A stretch of 64,000 bases of DNA, taken from Acidimicrobiaceae bacterium. Lineage in GTDB: Bacteria; Actinomycetota; Acidimicrobiia; Acidimicrobiales; Aldehydirespiratoraceae. A program made the position numbers and the translations under genes. The stretch is taken from contig JAERSO010000022.1 of assembly GCA_016845585.1 (NCBI GenBank), positions 1 through 64,000 of the forward strand, written 5' to 3'. The first letter of the stretch is position 1. Each line of letters begins with the position of its first letter. Below are positions 18,152-26,068 of this stretch, piece after piece. Under the pieces are notes generated by a model that saw only the letters and a program-made list of their open reading frames with translations, made no database searches and was not told the origin of the DNA.

Positions 18152-18568
18152 ATGCAGCTCACCGACATGCCCGCGACGGCCGACGAGTTCCTGCGCCAGA
18201 CACGCATCGGCACGCTCGTGCACGCTGCCGAGCCATGGCCGAACGCGGTGCCCGTCTGGTACGAGTGGACGGGCACCGAGGTGCTGCTTTTCACCCGCGG
18301 CGATCGGCCCAAGGTTCGCCGGCTTCGTGAGGACCCGCGTGTGTCGCTCGCCGTCTCGGCGGAGGTCGCCGAAGTCCCCTACTGGGTCGCGATCGAAGGC
18401 ACGGCCACGCTCGACGGAGATGCCGGAGCGCTCGTCGAGCGGCTGTGCGACAAGTACTGCGACCTCGAGGCCGAGAGCGGGAGAGCGCTCAAGGCCGACA
18501 TCATGAGCGTCGCCGACAGCGCCGTCATGGTCAGGATCAGCGCCGACCGTGTACGGCACTTTCGCTGA
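18152..18568 (+). CDS. PPOX-class (flavin/F420-binding fold) pyridoxamine-phosphate-oxidase-like protein
   Basis: A 138-residue split-barrel protein. Motifs typical of the family: FLRQTRIGTLVH, AVPVWYEW, LLFTRGDRPKVRRLREDPRVSL and YWVAIEGTATL. Members bind FMN, F420 or haem-type ligands; several actinobacterial ones are F420H2-dependent reductases. Since this genome encodes FbiC, an F420 enzyme is possible but the cofactor cannot be told from sequence by eye. The next gene starts 14 bases downstream and is probably co-transcribed. Confidence 0.78.
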   Translation: MQLTDMPATADEFLRQTRIGTLVHAAEPWPNAVPVWYEWTGTEVLLFTRGDRPKVRRLREDPRVSLAVSAEVAEVPYWVAIEGTATLDGDAGALVERLCDKYCDLEAESGRALKADIMSVADSAVMVRISADRVRHFR

Positions 18569-18581
18569 TGAGTGAAGCCTG

Positions 18582-19265
18582 ATGAGCGACACGTCCGACG
18601 ACGGACTCACCGAGATGGACCCGCACATTGCCGCCGCGATGTCACTCGGCGGCGACGCGGAGAAGCTCCTCGACTACTACGACGCTTGGGCCGCCGATTA
18701 CGACCGTGACGTCGGCGCGCTCGGCGACGACTACCGGGCCGTCGACACGATGGTCTCGTTCTTCATCGATCTCGATCTGGCGGCGCACGGTCTCGACCGA
18801 CCGGACATCGAGATTCTCGACGCCGGCTGTGGCACCGGGCTCGTCGGAGTGGCCCTCGACGAACGGGGCTACACGGTGATCGATGGTGTCGATCTCTCGC
18901 CGGCCATGGTCGAACGGGCCTGCGAACGTGGCGTCTATCGGGAGCTCGTCGGCGGATTCGACCTCGCCGAACCGCCCGATGCGCGGTGGCTGGCTTCCGC
19001 CGATGTGGTCTTCGTGTGCGGCGTCTTCACGGTCGGCCATGCACCACCGGAGCTGGTCGGTGCGTGTGCGGACCTGGTCCGCCCGGGCGGCCTGTTGGTG
19101 ATCACGACCCGCAAGGCGTACTTCGACGAGTCCGGGTATGCAGCGGATGTCCAGACGTTGATCGACGACGGTCGGCTCCGTCCGGTCGGCGCGGTGATGG
19201 ATGGCCCGTACACCGGCGACTCGTTGGGCCATGTCTTCGCGTACGAAGTCCTCGCTGCCGCCTGA
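18582..19265 (+). CDS. Class I SAM-dependent methyltransferase
   Basis: A 227-residue methyltransferase of the Methyltransf_11/25 type. The SAM-binding motif I is ILDAGCGTGLVGVAL (about 87-101), with the acidic motif at DGVDLSPAMVE and a motif near LVRPGGLLVITTR. The N-terminal region (KLLDYYDAWAADYD) matches the Williams-Beuren-like family. Substrate unknown. It follows the PPOX gene closely and is convergent with the secreted serine protease gene, only three bases away, with no room for a separate terminator. Confidence 0.82.
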   Translation: MSDTSDDGLTEMDPHIAAAMSLGGDAEKLLDYYDAWAADYDRDVGALGDDYRAVDTMVSFFIDLDLAAHGLDRPDIEILDAGCGTGLVGVALDERGYTVIDGVDLSPAMVERACERGVYRELVGGFDLAEPPDARWLASADVVFVCGVFTVGHAPPELVGACADLVRPGGLLVITTRKAYFDESGYAADVQTLIDDGRLRPVGAVMDGPYTGDSLGHVFAYEVLAAA

Positions 19266-19268
19266 GCC

Positions 19269-20003
19269 TCAGCAGTCCGGCACGGTCAGCGTCGAGTCGA
19301 ATCCCTCCGCGATCATGTCGGTGAGTTCGGTGGCCCGAACCGCGTAGGCCACGCCCACCCCCCTCGTCGTGGTGGCGTAGGCGATACCGACAACGGTTCC
19401 GTCCTGGTCGACCAACGCTGCGCCGCTGTCCCCCTGCTCGACGTCAGCGGCCAGCAGCCATGAGCGTCGCTCGATGCGCTCGTCGGAGCCGACCGCCTCG
19501 ATCCGCACCGTGACCGGGCGATCAATGCGGAATGGAGTCGGATCCACTTCGGGACCGTCCTCCCAGCCGAACAGCGCGCCCACCGTTTGGTCCTCGGCGG
19601 TGCCCAGCGGCAGTGGATCGAGGACCATCCCGTCCACCCGAAGCAGGGCGAGGTCGCGCTCCGCATCGAAGGCCACCGGCGTGGTGACCACTCGGTCGCC
19701 GTTCGCCAGCTCCAACTCCGGCGCCGAGATCCCGAGGATGACGTGGGCGTTCGTGGCGACGAGGGTGTCGGTGACCGCGAAGCCGCTCCCCTCCGACGCT
19801 CGGCCACAGGCGATCCCCACGACCCGGTACGTCGAGCGGGCGATCTCGTCGCGCCGGGCCGCGTCGAGGCCGTCGTCGGCAGGGATCTCGCCGGGGTTCG
19901 GTGGGGACTCGAGAGGTGGCCGCGTCGACGCCGGTCCGTCGTCGCCGCCACACGCGCCGAGAAGGAGTGCCACCAGCAACGCTACTGCCACTCCTCGGAT
20001 CAT
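19269..20003 (-). CDS. Secreted trypsin-like serine protease lipoprotein
   Basis: A 244-residue exported protein. A lipoprotein signal (VALLVALLLGAC) gives the lipid-attached Cys at about residue 16. The chymotrypsin fold has the catalytic His in TNAHV, Asp in AERDLALLRV and Ser in QGDSGAA, so the triad is complete. This resembles short DegP/MarP-type proteases without a PDZ domain. The ATG at 20003 overlaps the trmI stop (ATGA); the longer upstream frame is antisense-like. It is the last gene of the tRNA-modification operon, and its own role is not obvious from that context. Confidence 0.85.
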   Translation of the reverse strand: MIRGVAVALLVALLLGACGGDDGPASTRPPLESPPNPGEIPADDGLDAARRDEIARSTYRVVGIACGRASEGSGFAVTDTLVATNAHVILGISAPELELANGDRVVTTPVAFDAERDLALLRVDGMVLDPLPLGTAEDQTVGALFGWEDGPEVDPTPFRIDRPVTVRIEAVGSDERIERRSWLLAADVEQGDSGAALVDQDGTVVGIAYATTTRGVGVAYAVRATELTDMIAEGFDSTLTVPDC

Positions 20004-20797
20004 TCGGCGAGCAGCCGAGCGTGCGTCAGGAAGCCGGTGTGGGCGACCATGCGATGATCGGGGCGCACCGCCGTTCCCTGCACGTGCCAGCCTCGGTTGA
20101 GGACCTCCATGGTCTCGGCCATCCCGAAACACGACTCTTCGAGTGCCTCGTGGAGCTGTGAGACCTGGATGATGCTGGGCGTGTAGGCAACGAAGATCCC
20201 GCCCCGCCGCAGCGCCTTCTCCGCATGGGGCACGACCTGCCAGGGTTCGGGAAGGTCGAGCACGATTCGGTCGAGATCGGTTTCGTCGATGCCCTGATAG
20301 ACGTCGCGAACCTGGGTCCGATAGCGGGCAAGTGCATCCTCGCCGAGAAAGCGGCCGACATTGTCGCGCGCCCCCTGCTCGAAATCGTCACGCAATTCGT
20401 AGCCGGTGATCTCGGCGCCGGCGCGCAACATCCCGGTCGACAGGGCACCTGAGCCGAGACCGGACTCCAGGATGCGAGCGCCCGGGAAGATGTCGGCGAT
20501 CACGAGAATCGGTCCGATGTCCTTCGGGTAGACGACCTGCGCACCACGCGGCATTTTCAGGATGAAGTCAGTGATGGTGGGCCGTACCGCGATGAAGACC
20601 ATTCCCCGCGTCGAGCGGTACGTCTCCCCCTCCGGGTTCCCTATCAATTCGTCGTGGGCCAGGACGCCCGAGTGCGAATGGAACTCGCCACCGTCGACCA
20701 GGTCGATCAGATACCGACGCCGTTTGCGGTCGATGAGCAGCACCGGTTCACCGGCTCGCAGATTGCCGCTGCGGTTCATGCCGCTCAGATCGGTCAT
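20000..20797 (-). CDS. trmI: tRNA (adenine-58-N1)-methyltransferase TrmI
   Basis: A 265-residue methyltransferase. The N-terminal beta domain (LRAGEPVLLIDRKRRRYLI) and the Rossmann domain with SAM motif ARILESGLGSGALSTGM, plus the family signature RIVLDLPEPWQVV, identify TrmI, which methylates A58 in the T-loop of tRNA as a tetramer. The ATG at 20797 overlaps the ttuA stop by four bases. In actinobacteria trmI often lies near mpa; here the two are separated by about 6 kb. Its coupling to ttuA is discussed as a finding. Confidence 0.93.
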   Translation of the reverse strand: MTDLSGMNRSGNLRAGEPVLLIDRKRRRYLIDLVDGGEFHSHSGVLAHDELIGNPEGETYRSTRGMVFIAVRPTITDFILKMPRGAQVVYPKDIGPILVIADIFPGARILESGLGSGALSTGMLRAGAEITGYELRDDFEQGARDNVGRFLGEDALARYRTQVRDVYQGIDETDLDRIVLDLPEPWQVVPHAEKALRRGGIFVAYTPSIIQVSQLHEALEESCFGMAETMEVLNRGWHVQGTAVRPDHRMVAHTGFLTHARLLAE

Positions 20798-21756
20798 CGG
20801 GACACCTTTCGGCGCCGAGTGGCTCCCATTTCGATCGGGACGGCCTCGGTGGCGCGCATGGTGAGGCTGCAGAACGCACAGACCTCGTTGGAGCACGGGG
20901 CTCCACAGTTGGAACAGGGGCTGACCGGCGCGACGTCTTCGGACTCGTCGATCGCATCGGACGGGGCGAAGCGATGCGCGGCCTGGTCGAGGAACCGGAA
21001 GTAGAAGGCGTGCTTCGCACCGGGTGAGTCGTACTCGATGTCGTTGAGCGCAGCCTTGTAGCTGAGGTGTTTGTTGCCAACGGCCATCGGACACTCGTCG
21101 ACGAGATAGTCGATGCCCCGGAGCAGGCAGTAGGCGGCCGTGTCTCGCTCGGTCAGCCGCACCAGGGGCTTCACCTTCCGGGGAAAGCCGTGACGCTCGG
21201 GCAGGATCGGCAGTTGGCGGCTGAGATAGTCGGTCTGCCAGTGCAGGACGTTGCCCATCAGAACCGCGGCCTCGTCATCGAGGTTGTGACCCGTGACGAC
21301 CGCGTCAAAGCCGCCGCGCCGAGCGGCCTCGTCGAACCGGTGGCGCTTGGAGAGACCACAGGCGGAGCATGGCGTGCGCTTGGCCGCTCGTGAACCGTTC
21401 GGGACATCGAACCCGTGATCACGGAGGAGGTCCTCGGTGTGCAGAGCGAGTCCGCGACTCTCGGCGAAGCGCCGGGCGTGGTCGAGTGACGTGTCGCTGT
21501 ACTCGCCGATGCCGAGACCGAGATAGAAGCCGTCGGCGTCGTAGCCCAACTCGGTCAGGATGTCCCAGACCGCGAGCGAGTCCTTGCCGCCCGAGACCGC
21601 CACCAGCACGCGGTCACCGTCTGAGAGCATCGAGAACTGCTTGATCGTCTTCGCCGTCTGATCGCGACAAAGTCGCAGGAAGTGCTCTTGGCAGAAGTTG
21701 GCATTGTGGCGTCGAACATCGATGACCGCTGGTCCTCGGCAGACTTGGCACTTCAT
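20794..21756 (-). CDS. ttuA: tRNA 2-thiolation enzyme of the TtuA/NcsA family
   Basis: A 320-residue PP-loop ATPase (AVSGGKDSL, about 54-62). It has an N-terminal zinc site (C3, C6, C22, H25), a central C130-x2-C133 with Cys222 (DECPMA), and a C-terminal zinc knuckle (C281, C284, C293, C296). From memory, Thermus TtuA holds its [4Fe-4S] cluster with Cys130, Cys133 and Cys222, the same pattern. TtuA adenylates the C2 position of U54 and adds sulfur delivered by a ubiquitin-like carrier. The gene overlaps both neighbours: the carrier gene upstream and trmI downstream. Confidence 0.88.
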   Translation of the reverse strand: MKCQVCRGPAVIDVRRHNANFCQEHFLRLCRDQTAKTIKQFSMLSDGDRVLVAVSGGKDSLAVWDILTELGYDADGFYLGLGIGEYSDTSLDHARRFAESRGLALHTEDLLRDHGFDVPNGSRAAKRTPCSACGLSKRHRFDEAARRGGFDAVVTGHNLDDEAAVLMGNVLHWQTDYLSRQLPILPERHGFPRKVKPLVRLTERDTAAYCLLRGIDYLVDECPMAVGNKHLSYKAALNDIEYDSPGAKHAFYFRFLDQAAHRFAPSDAIDESEDVAPVSPCSNCGAPCSNEVCAFCSLTMRATEAVPIEMGATRRRKVSR

Positions 21757-21965
21757 GAGTGTCGGCCGTGGTCGCCGCCGCTGATCACCGACCGGACCTC
21801 CACCCGCGCAGACGGGCTGAGCATCTTGTCGCCAGGAATCAGCCGCCCGTCCTCGATGACGAGATGTGATTCGCGGTTCAGGCCCAGGCGGCGCAGCAAC
21901 ACACTGACCTCCACGGGACCATCGACCTCGACCTCTCGTGTCGGATTTCGGAGGAGAACGATCAC
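21753..21965 (-). CDS. ThiS/MoaD-like ubiquitin-fold sulfur carrier (TtuB-like)
   Basis: A 70-residue beta-grasp protein ([13 protein letters not shown] at the start, [20 protein letters not shown] near the end). The Gly-Gly that should carry the thiocarboxylate is at residues 63-64, but six more residues (DHGRHS) follow before the stop. TtuB, ThiS and MoaD normally end at GG, so a protease may have to trim it. The stop codon overlaps the ttuA start, and the ATG overlaps the stop of the small gene before it. Pairing with TtuA is the obvious role. Confidence 0.8.
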   Translation of the reverse strand: MIVLLRNPTREVEVDGPVEVSVLLRRLGLNRESHLVIEDGRLIPGDKMLSPSARVEVRSVISGGDHGRHS

Positions 21966-22189
21966 TCGGTCGAGCCGATGTGACGAATCACGAACGACTC
22001 CCCTGGCTTGAGTGACTCCGAGAACCGGATCGGCTTCTCGCCCCGCTTGGTCACCTTGCCCGACCAGCGCGCGAGGTAGCCGGCGACGAATACTGCCGTC
22101 CAGATGCGGCTTCCGCCGAGCAGGCCCTTGCGGACGCCGTTGTAGCGAACCGTGCGCTTCACATAGGCGGGCCCGAAGCGTGCGGCCAT
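21962..22189 (-). CDS. Small conserved hypothetical protein
   Basis: A 75-residue basic protein with a short hydrophobic stretch ([14 protein letters not shown], about 29-42) and a C-terminal segment [15 protein letters not shown] that looks like a small beta hairpin. I do not recognise the family. Both ends overlap neighbours (ATGA with the sulfur carrier, one base with the gene before it), so it is a real member of the operon. One membrane-associated segment is possible but short. Confidence 0.65.
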   Translation of the reverse strand: MAARFGPAYVKRTVRYNGVRKGLLGGSRIWTAVFVAGYLARWSGKVTKRGEKPIRFSESLKPGESFVIRHIGSTE

Positions 22190-22404
22190 CAGATCCGCCG
22201 GATCTCGACCACGGTCGATTTCGTGGTGCCGACCCGCCGACCGATCAGGTACGCGAGCAGGAGCATCACGACCCCGCCGGCGACCGCGACCGGAATCAGT
22301 TTCTTGGTGCCCGCCTCGACCTCCTCGGTGATCTCGCCCCGGACGCTTCGCAGCGACTCGGCTATCTGATCACGAGTGATGGGCTCAGCGACGTCGTCGG
22401 CCAT
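22189..22404 (-). CDS. Small single-pass membrane protein
   Basis: A 71-residue protein with an N-terminal amphipathic helix ([19 protein letters not shown]), one membrane span ([20 protein letters not shown], about 38-57) and a short basic tail. The ATG at 22404 shares a base with the preceding stop; the longer frame upstream lies inside the holin-like gene and is rejected. It resembles small proteins commonly found beside holin-like genes in actinobacteria. Function unknown. Confidence 0.65.
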   Translation of the reverse strand: MADDVAEPITRDQIAESLRSVRGEITEEVEAGTKKLIPVAVAGGVVMLLLAYLIGRRVGTTKSTVVEIRRI

Positions 22405-22700
22405 CAGAGGCTCCTCTTCTTGATGCGGAGACCGAGAAGACCGATCGTCACGAGAAGCGCGACCAACGTGATCAGGTAGGGCGCCCATGAAAGGTTGCCG
22501 GTGAACCGGGTGCCGGTTTCGGTCTGGAGGGCTCGCAGGAGCGCCAGCGTGAGCGACACCCCGCCGATCATCAGCAGGAGGCTTCCGACGATTCCGAATG
22601 CCAACCATCGCGGCAATGGCCGGACGGGCTCGACGAGCTCTTGCTTCGCATATGCCTTGACGAGATCGATCAGGTCACCGATCCCCTGCTTTGCAGCCAT
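22404..22700 (-). CDS. Holin-like (superfamily III type) two-span membrane protein
   Basis: A 98-residue protein with an N-terminal amphipathic helix (GIGDLIDLVKAYAKQELVEP) and two membrane segments (about 33-55 and 71-91), ending in a basic tail RIKKRSL. This is the layout of the phage_holin_3_6 family, which in actinobacteria is mostly chromosomal and not linked to phage. A GGAGG ribosome site precedes the ATG. It lies 27 bases after the LON-domain gene and begins the run of three small overlapping genes. Confidence 0.7.
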   Translation of the reverse strand: MAAKQGIGDLIDLVKAYAKQELVEPVRPLPRWLAFGIVGSLLLMIGGVSLTLALLRALQTETGTRFTGNLSWAPYLITLVALLVTIGLLGLRIKKRSL

Positions 22701-22727
22701 CCGTCCTCCGTGTTTCGAGGCGTCAGC

Positions 22728-23390
22728 CTATCGCTCACCCTCCGCGAGAGCATCGAGAAGACGCCGACGATCCTCGATCATTTCGATGGCGAGGCGCGTT
22801 CGCTCACCCGGAGCATCACACTCCAGGAGCGTGACATGGTCGAGCGCGCCGAGACCGGACCGGCCGACCAGTGTCCATGTCCGCCAGTCGGGGTCATCGG
22901 AGACGTCGACACCCGCGTGGAGGTCCACCTGGGGATAGTGACGGCGCACACTGGCGGCGAGGGCACCGAATTCCTCTTCGAGTCGGGCGCGATCGTCGTC
23001 GGTGGAGGGATCGCTGAGGTCATCTCGACGGTCAGCGACCATTGCACGCGGGTACGGGTCGTCGGGAAGCCATTCGCACACGCCCAGTCGACGCGAAGCG
23101 GCCGCAGTGAACGCCCAGCGGCCATCGGGGAACTCCTCGGCTGCGACGACACGCATGACCACGCCGACGTCGAAGCGCTGCTCGTCGCCGCCCACCTCTC
23201 GACCACGTTCGATGCCGACCACCCCGAACGCGGGGGCTTTCATGAGCTGGAGATCCTTGGCGAACTCGCGATAGCGCGGTTCGAAGATGTGGAGCGGCAC
23301 GACCATCGACGGGACGATCGCGTGCTCCAGCGGGAAGATCGGCAGCGGGTACGGGGCGTCGGCTGCCGTCTCATCCCGGCCGATGGTCAC
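22728..23390 (-). CDS. LON substrate-binding (N-terminal) domain protein
   Basis: A 220-residue stand-alone LON N-terminal domain without the AAA and protease domains. The family opening is clear (PYPLPIFPLEHAIVPSMVVPL, HIFEPRYREF) and is followed by a helical C-terminal part. Such proteins are widespread in actinobacteria; their role is not established. The GTG start at 23390 overlaps the stop of the PBP4-like gene (GTGA), so the two are translationally coupled. Confidence 0.85.
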   Translation of the reverse strand: MTIGRDETAADAPYPLPIFPLEHAIVPSMVVPLHIFEPRYREFAKDLQLMKAPAFGVVGIERGREVGGDEQRFDVGVVMRVVAAEEFPDGRWAFTAAASRRLGVCEWLPDDPYPRAMVADRRDDLSDPSTDDDRARLEEEFGALAASVRRHYPQVDLHAGVDVSDDPDWRTWTLVGRSGLGALDHVTLLECDAPGERTRLAIEMIEDRRRLLDALAEGER

Positions 23391-24961
23391 CCGGCGGAAG
23401 CCGCGATTGGTGACAAGACCGGCAACTCGGGGCCGTACGGGTGCCCAGCGATCGCATCGAGAAGCGCTGCTTGCATGTCGCTGCAGTACGGGAACGGGCC
23501 CGGGGGTTCGGGTGGCTCTTCGCCTTCGGGGACGGATTCCTCGTCGACGACCAGACGTGTGGGATCGTCCACCAGCATCGAGAAGACGACGGTGTCGCCA
23601 TTGTCAGCGGTGAAGTGGCCCACGAGGCCGGTGGTGGTCCCGTCACTCGACGGGAGGACGCGGAGATCGGTGACCCCCCTGGGCCTGCATGCCCTGACCT
23701 GGGTCTGATCGATCGGCGGAAGCGCTGCCGCGGCTGTCGAGTCGGTTGACTCGATGGCCGCGTGAAGCATGTCGCAGGTCGTGCGGTTGAGCTCGCTCAT
23801 GCCCGATCCGTCGAACGGCTGGGTGGACACGATCTCGAATGGCAACCCCGCGGCGGTGAGGCCACCGGTGACGAGGTAGAGCGAACCGAGCAGTCGACTC
23901 GGCTCCGAACCGCTCCGGACCGAGATCTCGACGAGCAGCATCTCCGCCGTCGTCGCATCGAGGAGTGACCGGGGAAGGATCTCCTCGAGCGGAGGTGAGT
24001 CGATCACCGTGACCGTCTGGCGCTCGAGAACGCCTGGGGCATCACCGCTCCCGGGTCGATCGTCCACGTCGATGCCCGCGGCCTCGAGCCGAGCGTCGAG
24101 GAGCTCGGCCGCGGTCTCGGCGGGATCGTCGGAGCGGACGTTGAGCGTCGGGTCGACACTCGACGGCCACTCCGAGAATCCATTGTTGACGAGGAGGGCC
24201 GACAGTGGGCCGACCATGTTCGACTCGACCTGTTCGTCGGTCCAGATGCGCCGTTCGACTCCCTCGGAGTCGGTGCCGTCCTCTTGACGGTAGTCCCGCG
24301 AAATGTCCTCGTACTTGGATTCGTCACCCACGACGCCGCCGTCGATGGCGGTGACGCCGAGCGCACGGAGTTCGATCACGGTCTGACCCGCCAGTTCCGC
24401 GAAGTTCGTGAACGCACGATCGTCTCCGAAGCGATCGATGAACGGGCGGGTCGACAGCACCGGATCGCCGCCACCGATGAGGTAGATGTCGCCGTGCAGC
24501 ACACCGTCCTCGTCGATGTCAGCGTCGGCCGAGATGGCAACCTCGGTGCGGAAACCGGAGCCGCCGAGTGAGTCGAGCGCCGACAGGGTGAGCAGGCGCT
24601 GCAGCGCTCCTGGCTGTATCGGTGCCGAGGTGTTGTTCTCCGCGATCGATGCGCCGTCGCGCGTGACCTTCACGCAGGTGCCGGCCGGGGCGCCGGTGAG
24701 GACGTCGGCGATCGCCTGGCTGAGGAGGTTGTCGGAGGTCGGTTCGCGCAGCCATGCGGGCGCGCGTCGTGCGCTCAGAATCGGCGTGGCGAGATCAGGG
24801 CCGGTGTCGACCGCATCGGCGACCCCGGGGTCGGCGTCGGCATCGGCGCGATCCGACATCACCACACCGCCGATCGCGACCGCGAGGATCAGTGCGGGAA
24901 GCGAGGCGCGTCGAACGTGAGGGAGGTAGCGGCGAAGCGATGTCAGGGAAGGCCGACGCAT
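23387..24961 (-). CDS. Degenerate D-Ala-D-Ala carboxypeptidase (peptidase S13/PBP4 family)
   Basis: A 524-residue exported protein: membrane anchor or signal at about 18-36, then an S13-type fold (LHGDIYLIGGGDPVLS, GGVVGDES, QPFDGSGMSELNRTT). The catalytic motifs are lost: the expected PASxxKL reads PGALQRL (Ser to Ala119, Lys to Arg122), the SxN segment reads DATTAEMLL, and KTG reads SDG. It should therefore be unable to acylate and may be a structural or regulatory peptidoglycan protein. A TAGCCT box ends 9 bases before the ATG. It is the first gene of the long minus-strand operon. Confidence 0.82.
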   Translation of the reverse strand: MRRPSLTSLRRYLPHVRRASLPALILAVAIGGVVMSDRADADADPGVADAVDTGPDLATPILSARRAPAWLREPTSDNLLSQAIADVLTGAPAGTCVKVTRDGASIAENNTSAPIQPGALQRLLTLSALDSLGGSGFRTEVAISADADIDEDGVLHGDIYLIGGGDPVLSTRPFIDRFGDDRAFTNFAELAGQTVIELRALGVTAIDGGVVGDESKYEDISRDYRQEDGTDSEGVERRIWTDEQVESNMVGPLSALLVNNGFSEWPSSVDPTLNVRSDDPAETAAELLDARLEAAGIDVDDRPGSGDAPGVLERQTVTVIDSPPLEEILPRSLLDATTAEMLLVEISVRSGSEPSRLLGSLYLVTGGLTAAGLPFEIVSTQPFDGSGMSELNRTTCDMLHAAIESTDSTAAAALPPIDQTQVRACRPRGVTDLRVLPSSDGTTTGLVGHFTADNGDTVVFSMLVDDPTRLVVDEESVPEGEEPPEPPGPFPYCSDMQAALLDAIAGHPYGPELPVLSPIAASAG

Positions 24962-25023
24962 GATCAGAGAAGGCTAGGCGAGCCGCCCCGAAACTTCGCG
25001 GCGCGCGGTGGGCCGCCCGTGCA

Positions 25024-25641
25024 TCAGGTCTCGCCCTGCCGCGGCTCGAGCGCGGCGAAGAAGAGGTCGCGCACGTGTTGCAGGCGAGCCGCCATCGCTT
25101 CTTCCCCGAGCGGGTCGCGTCCGATCAGGTCACCGATGAAGGGAACATCGCTGAAGTACGAGAGGAGGGCGCCATAGCCGGTCAAGAGCATCTGCTCCGG
25201 ATCATGGCGACGGAAACGGCCTGCCTCCATCTCGCGTTCGAAGTACTCGACAGCACGGGCGAAGACGGGCTGGAGGGCCATGCCGAGTTCGATGTGGCCC
25301 GTTCCTTCCTCGGCCAGCGCCTCCCGTCTCACGATCCTGACGAAATCCGGGTTGGCCTGGAAGAAGTGGAAGCCCGCGGTGATCACGTGATCGAGCTGCT
25401 CCCACCCGTCGGCCTGCGACTCGCTGATCGCGTGCTCCACGCGCTCATACCATTCGGCGAGGGCACGTTCGAAGACCTCGCGATACATGGCCTCCTTGGT
25501 CGGGAAGTGATGCAGGAGGCTCTGGCGACGGATTCCGACCTCGTCGGCGATCACGTTCAGCGAGGTGCCGTCGAAGCCGCGCTCGGCAAAGAGATGCCGT
25601 GCTGCCACGATGATCGACTCCTTGGTGTCGCCCCCAACCAC
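25024..25641 (-). CDS. TetR-family transcriptional regulator
   Basis: A 205-residue repressor-like protein with an N-terminal helix-turn-helix ([19 protein letters not shown] to [16 protein letters not shown], about 8-52) and a variable ligand-binding C-terminal domain. The start is GTG at 25641, six bases from a TATGGT box and without a Shine-Dalgarno. It is divergent, with only 33 bases in between, from an unknown 130-residue gene and the FIST gene, which are its most likely targets. The ligand is unknown. Confidence 0.88.
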   Translation of the reverse strand: MVGGDTKESIIVAARHLFAERGFDGTSLNVIADEVGIRRQSLLHHFPTKEAMYREVFERALAEWYERVEHAISESQADGWEQLDHVITAGFHFFQANPDFVRIVRREALAEEGTGHIELGMALQPVFARAVEYFEREMEAGRFRRHDPEQMLLTGYGALLSYFSDVPFIGDLIGRDPLGEEAMAARLQHVRDLFFAALEPRQGET

Positions 25642-25647
25642 GAGTTG

Positions 25648-25677
25648 ACCATACTGGCGCTACGGTCCGCTGGTATG
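25648..25677. promoter_or_regulatory. Divergent leaderless promoters and possible TetR operator
   Basis: In 33 bases between two start codons lie TATGGT on the minus strand (25653-25648, six bases before the TetR GTG) and TACGGT on the plus strand (25661-25666, eight bases before the ATG at 25675). An imperfectly spaced inverted repeat CATAC (25650-25654) / GTATG (25673-25677) covers both and could be the autoregulatory operator. Confidence 0.4.
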
Positions 25678-26067
25678 CAGATCATCGCCGCCTTGTTCAT
25701 CGACGAGATCGATCTTCGTCAGGTGGCAGGCCCCGCCACCCGGATCGACCTGTCGGGAATCCAGTTCAGTGCCGTCGCTCCGTCTCCCCTGCCGCTCACC
25801 TGGGCGCCGCACCTCGTGGTGATGATTCATTGCCCGACGGACGGGGCGGGCCGGGGTGTCCTGGAGGTCACGTTCCACCGCGGTGACGAACAGATCGCTC
25901 GCAATGTGCAGCCCTTCGACGTCGAACCCGGGAAGTTCACGTACCGCTTGGTGCGCGCCGAACTCGACTTCGCAGAGTACGGCACGATCGAGGCCCGCTG
26001 CCGTCTCGACCAGGGGGCAACCACCACGGTGCCCTACACCCTGCTGGCGCCACCCGCCGACGGCTGA
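25675..26067 (+). CDS. Conserved hypothetical protein, beta-rich, TetR-linked
   Basis: A 130-residue protein with alternating hydrophobic strands (IIAALFIDEIDLRQV, TWAPHLVVMIHC, VLEVTFHRGDEQIARN, YGTIEARCRL) that suggest a beta-sandwich. No family was recognised. The start ATG at 25675 fits the -10 box 8 bases upstream; an open frame extends far upstream but runs antisense through the TetR gene. The FIST gene follows one base after its stop, so the two form an operon under likely TetR control. Confidence 0.68.
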   Translation: MQIIAALFIDEIDLRQVAGPATRIDLSGIQFSAVAPSPLPLTWAPHLVVMIHCPTDGAGRGVLEVTFHRGDEQIARNVQPFDVEPGKFTYRLVRAELDFAEYGTIEARCRLDQGATTTVPYTLLAPPADG

Positions 26068-26068
26068 G

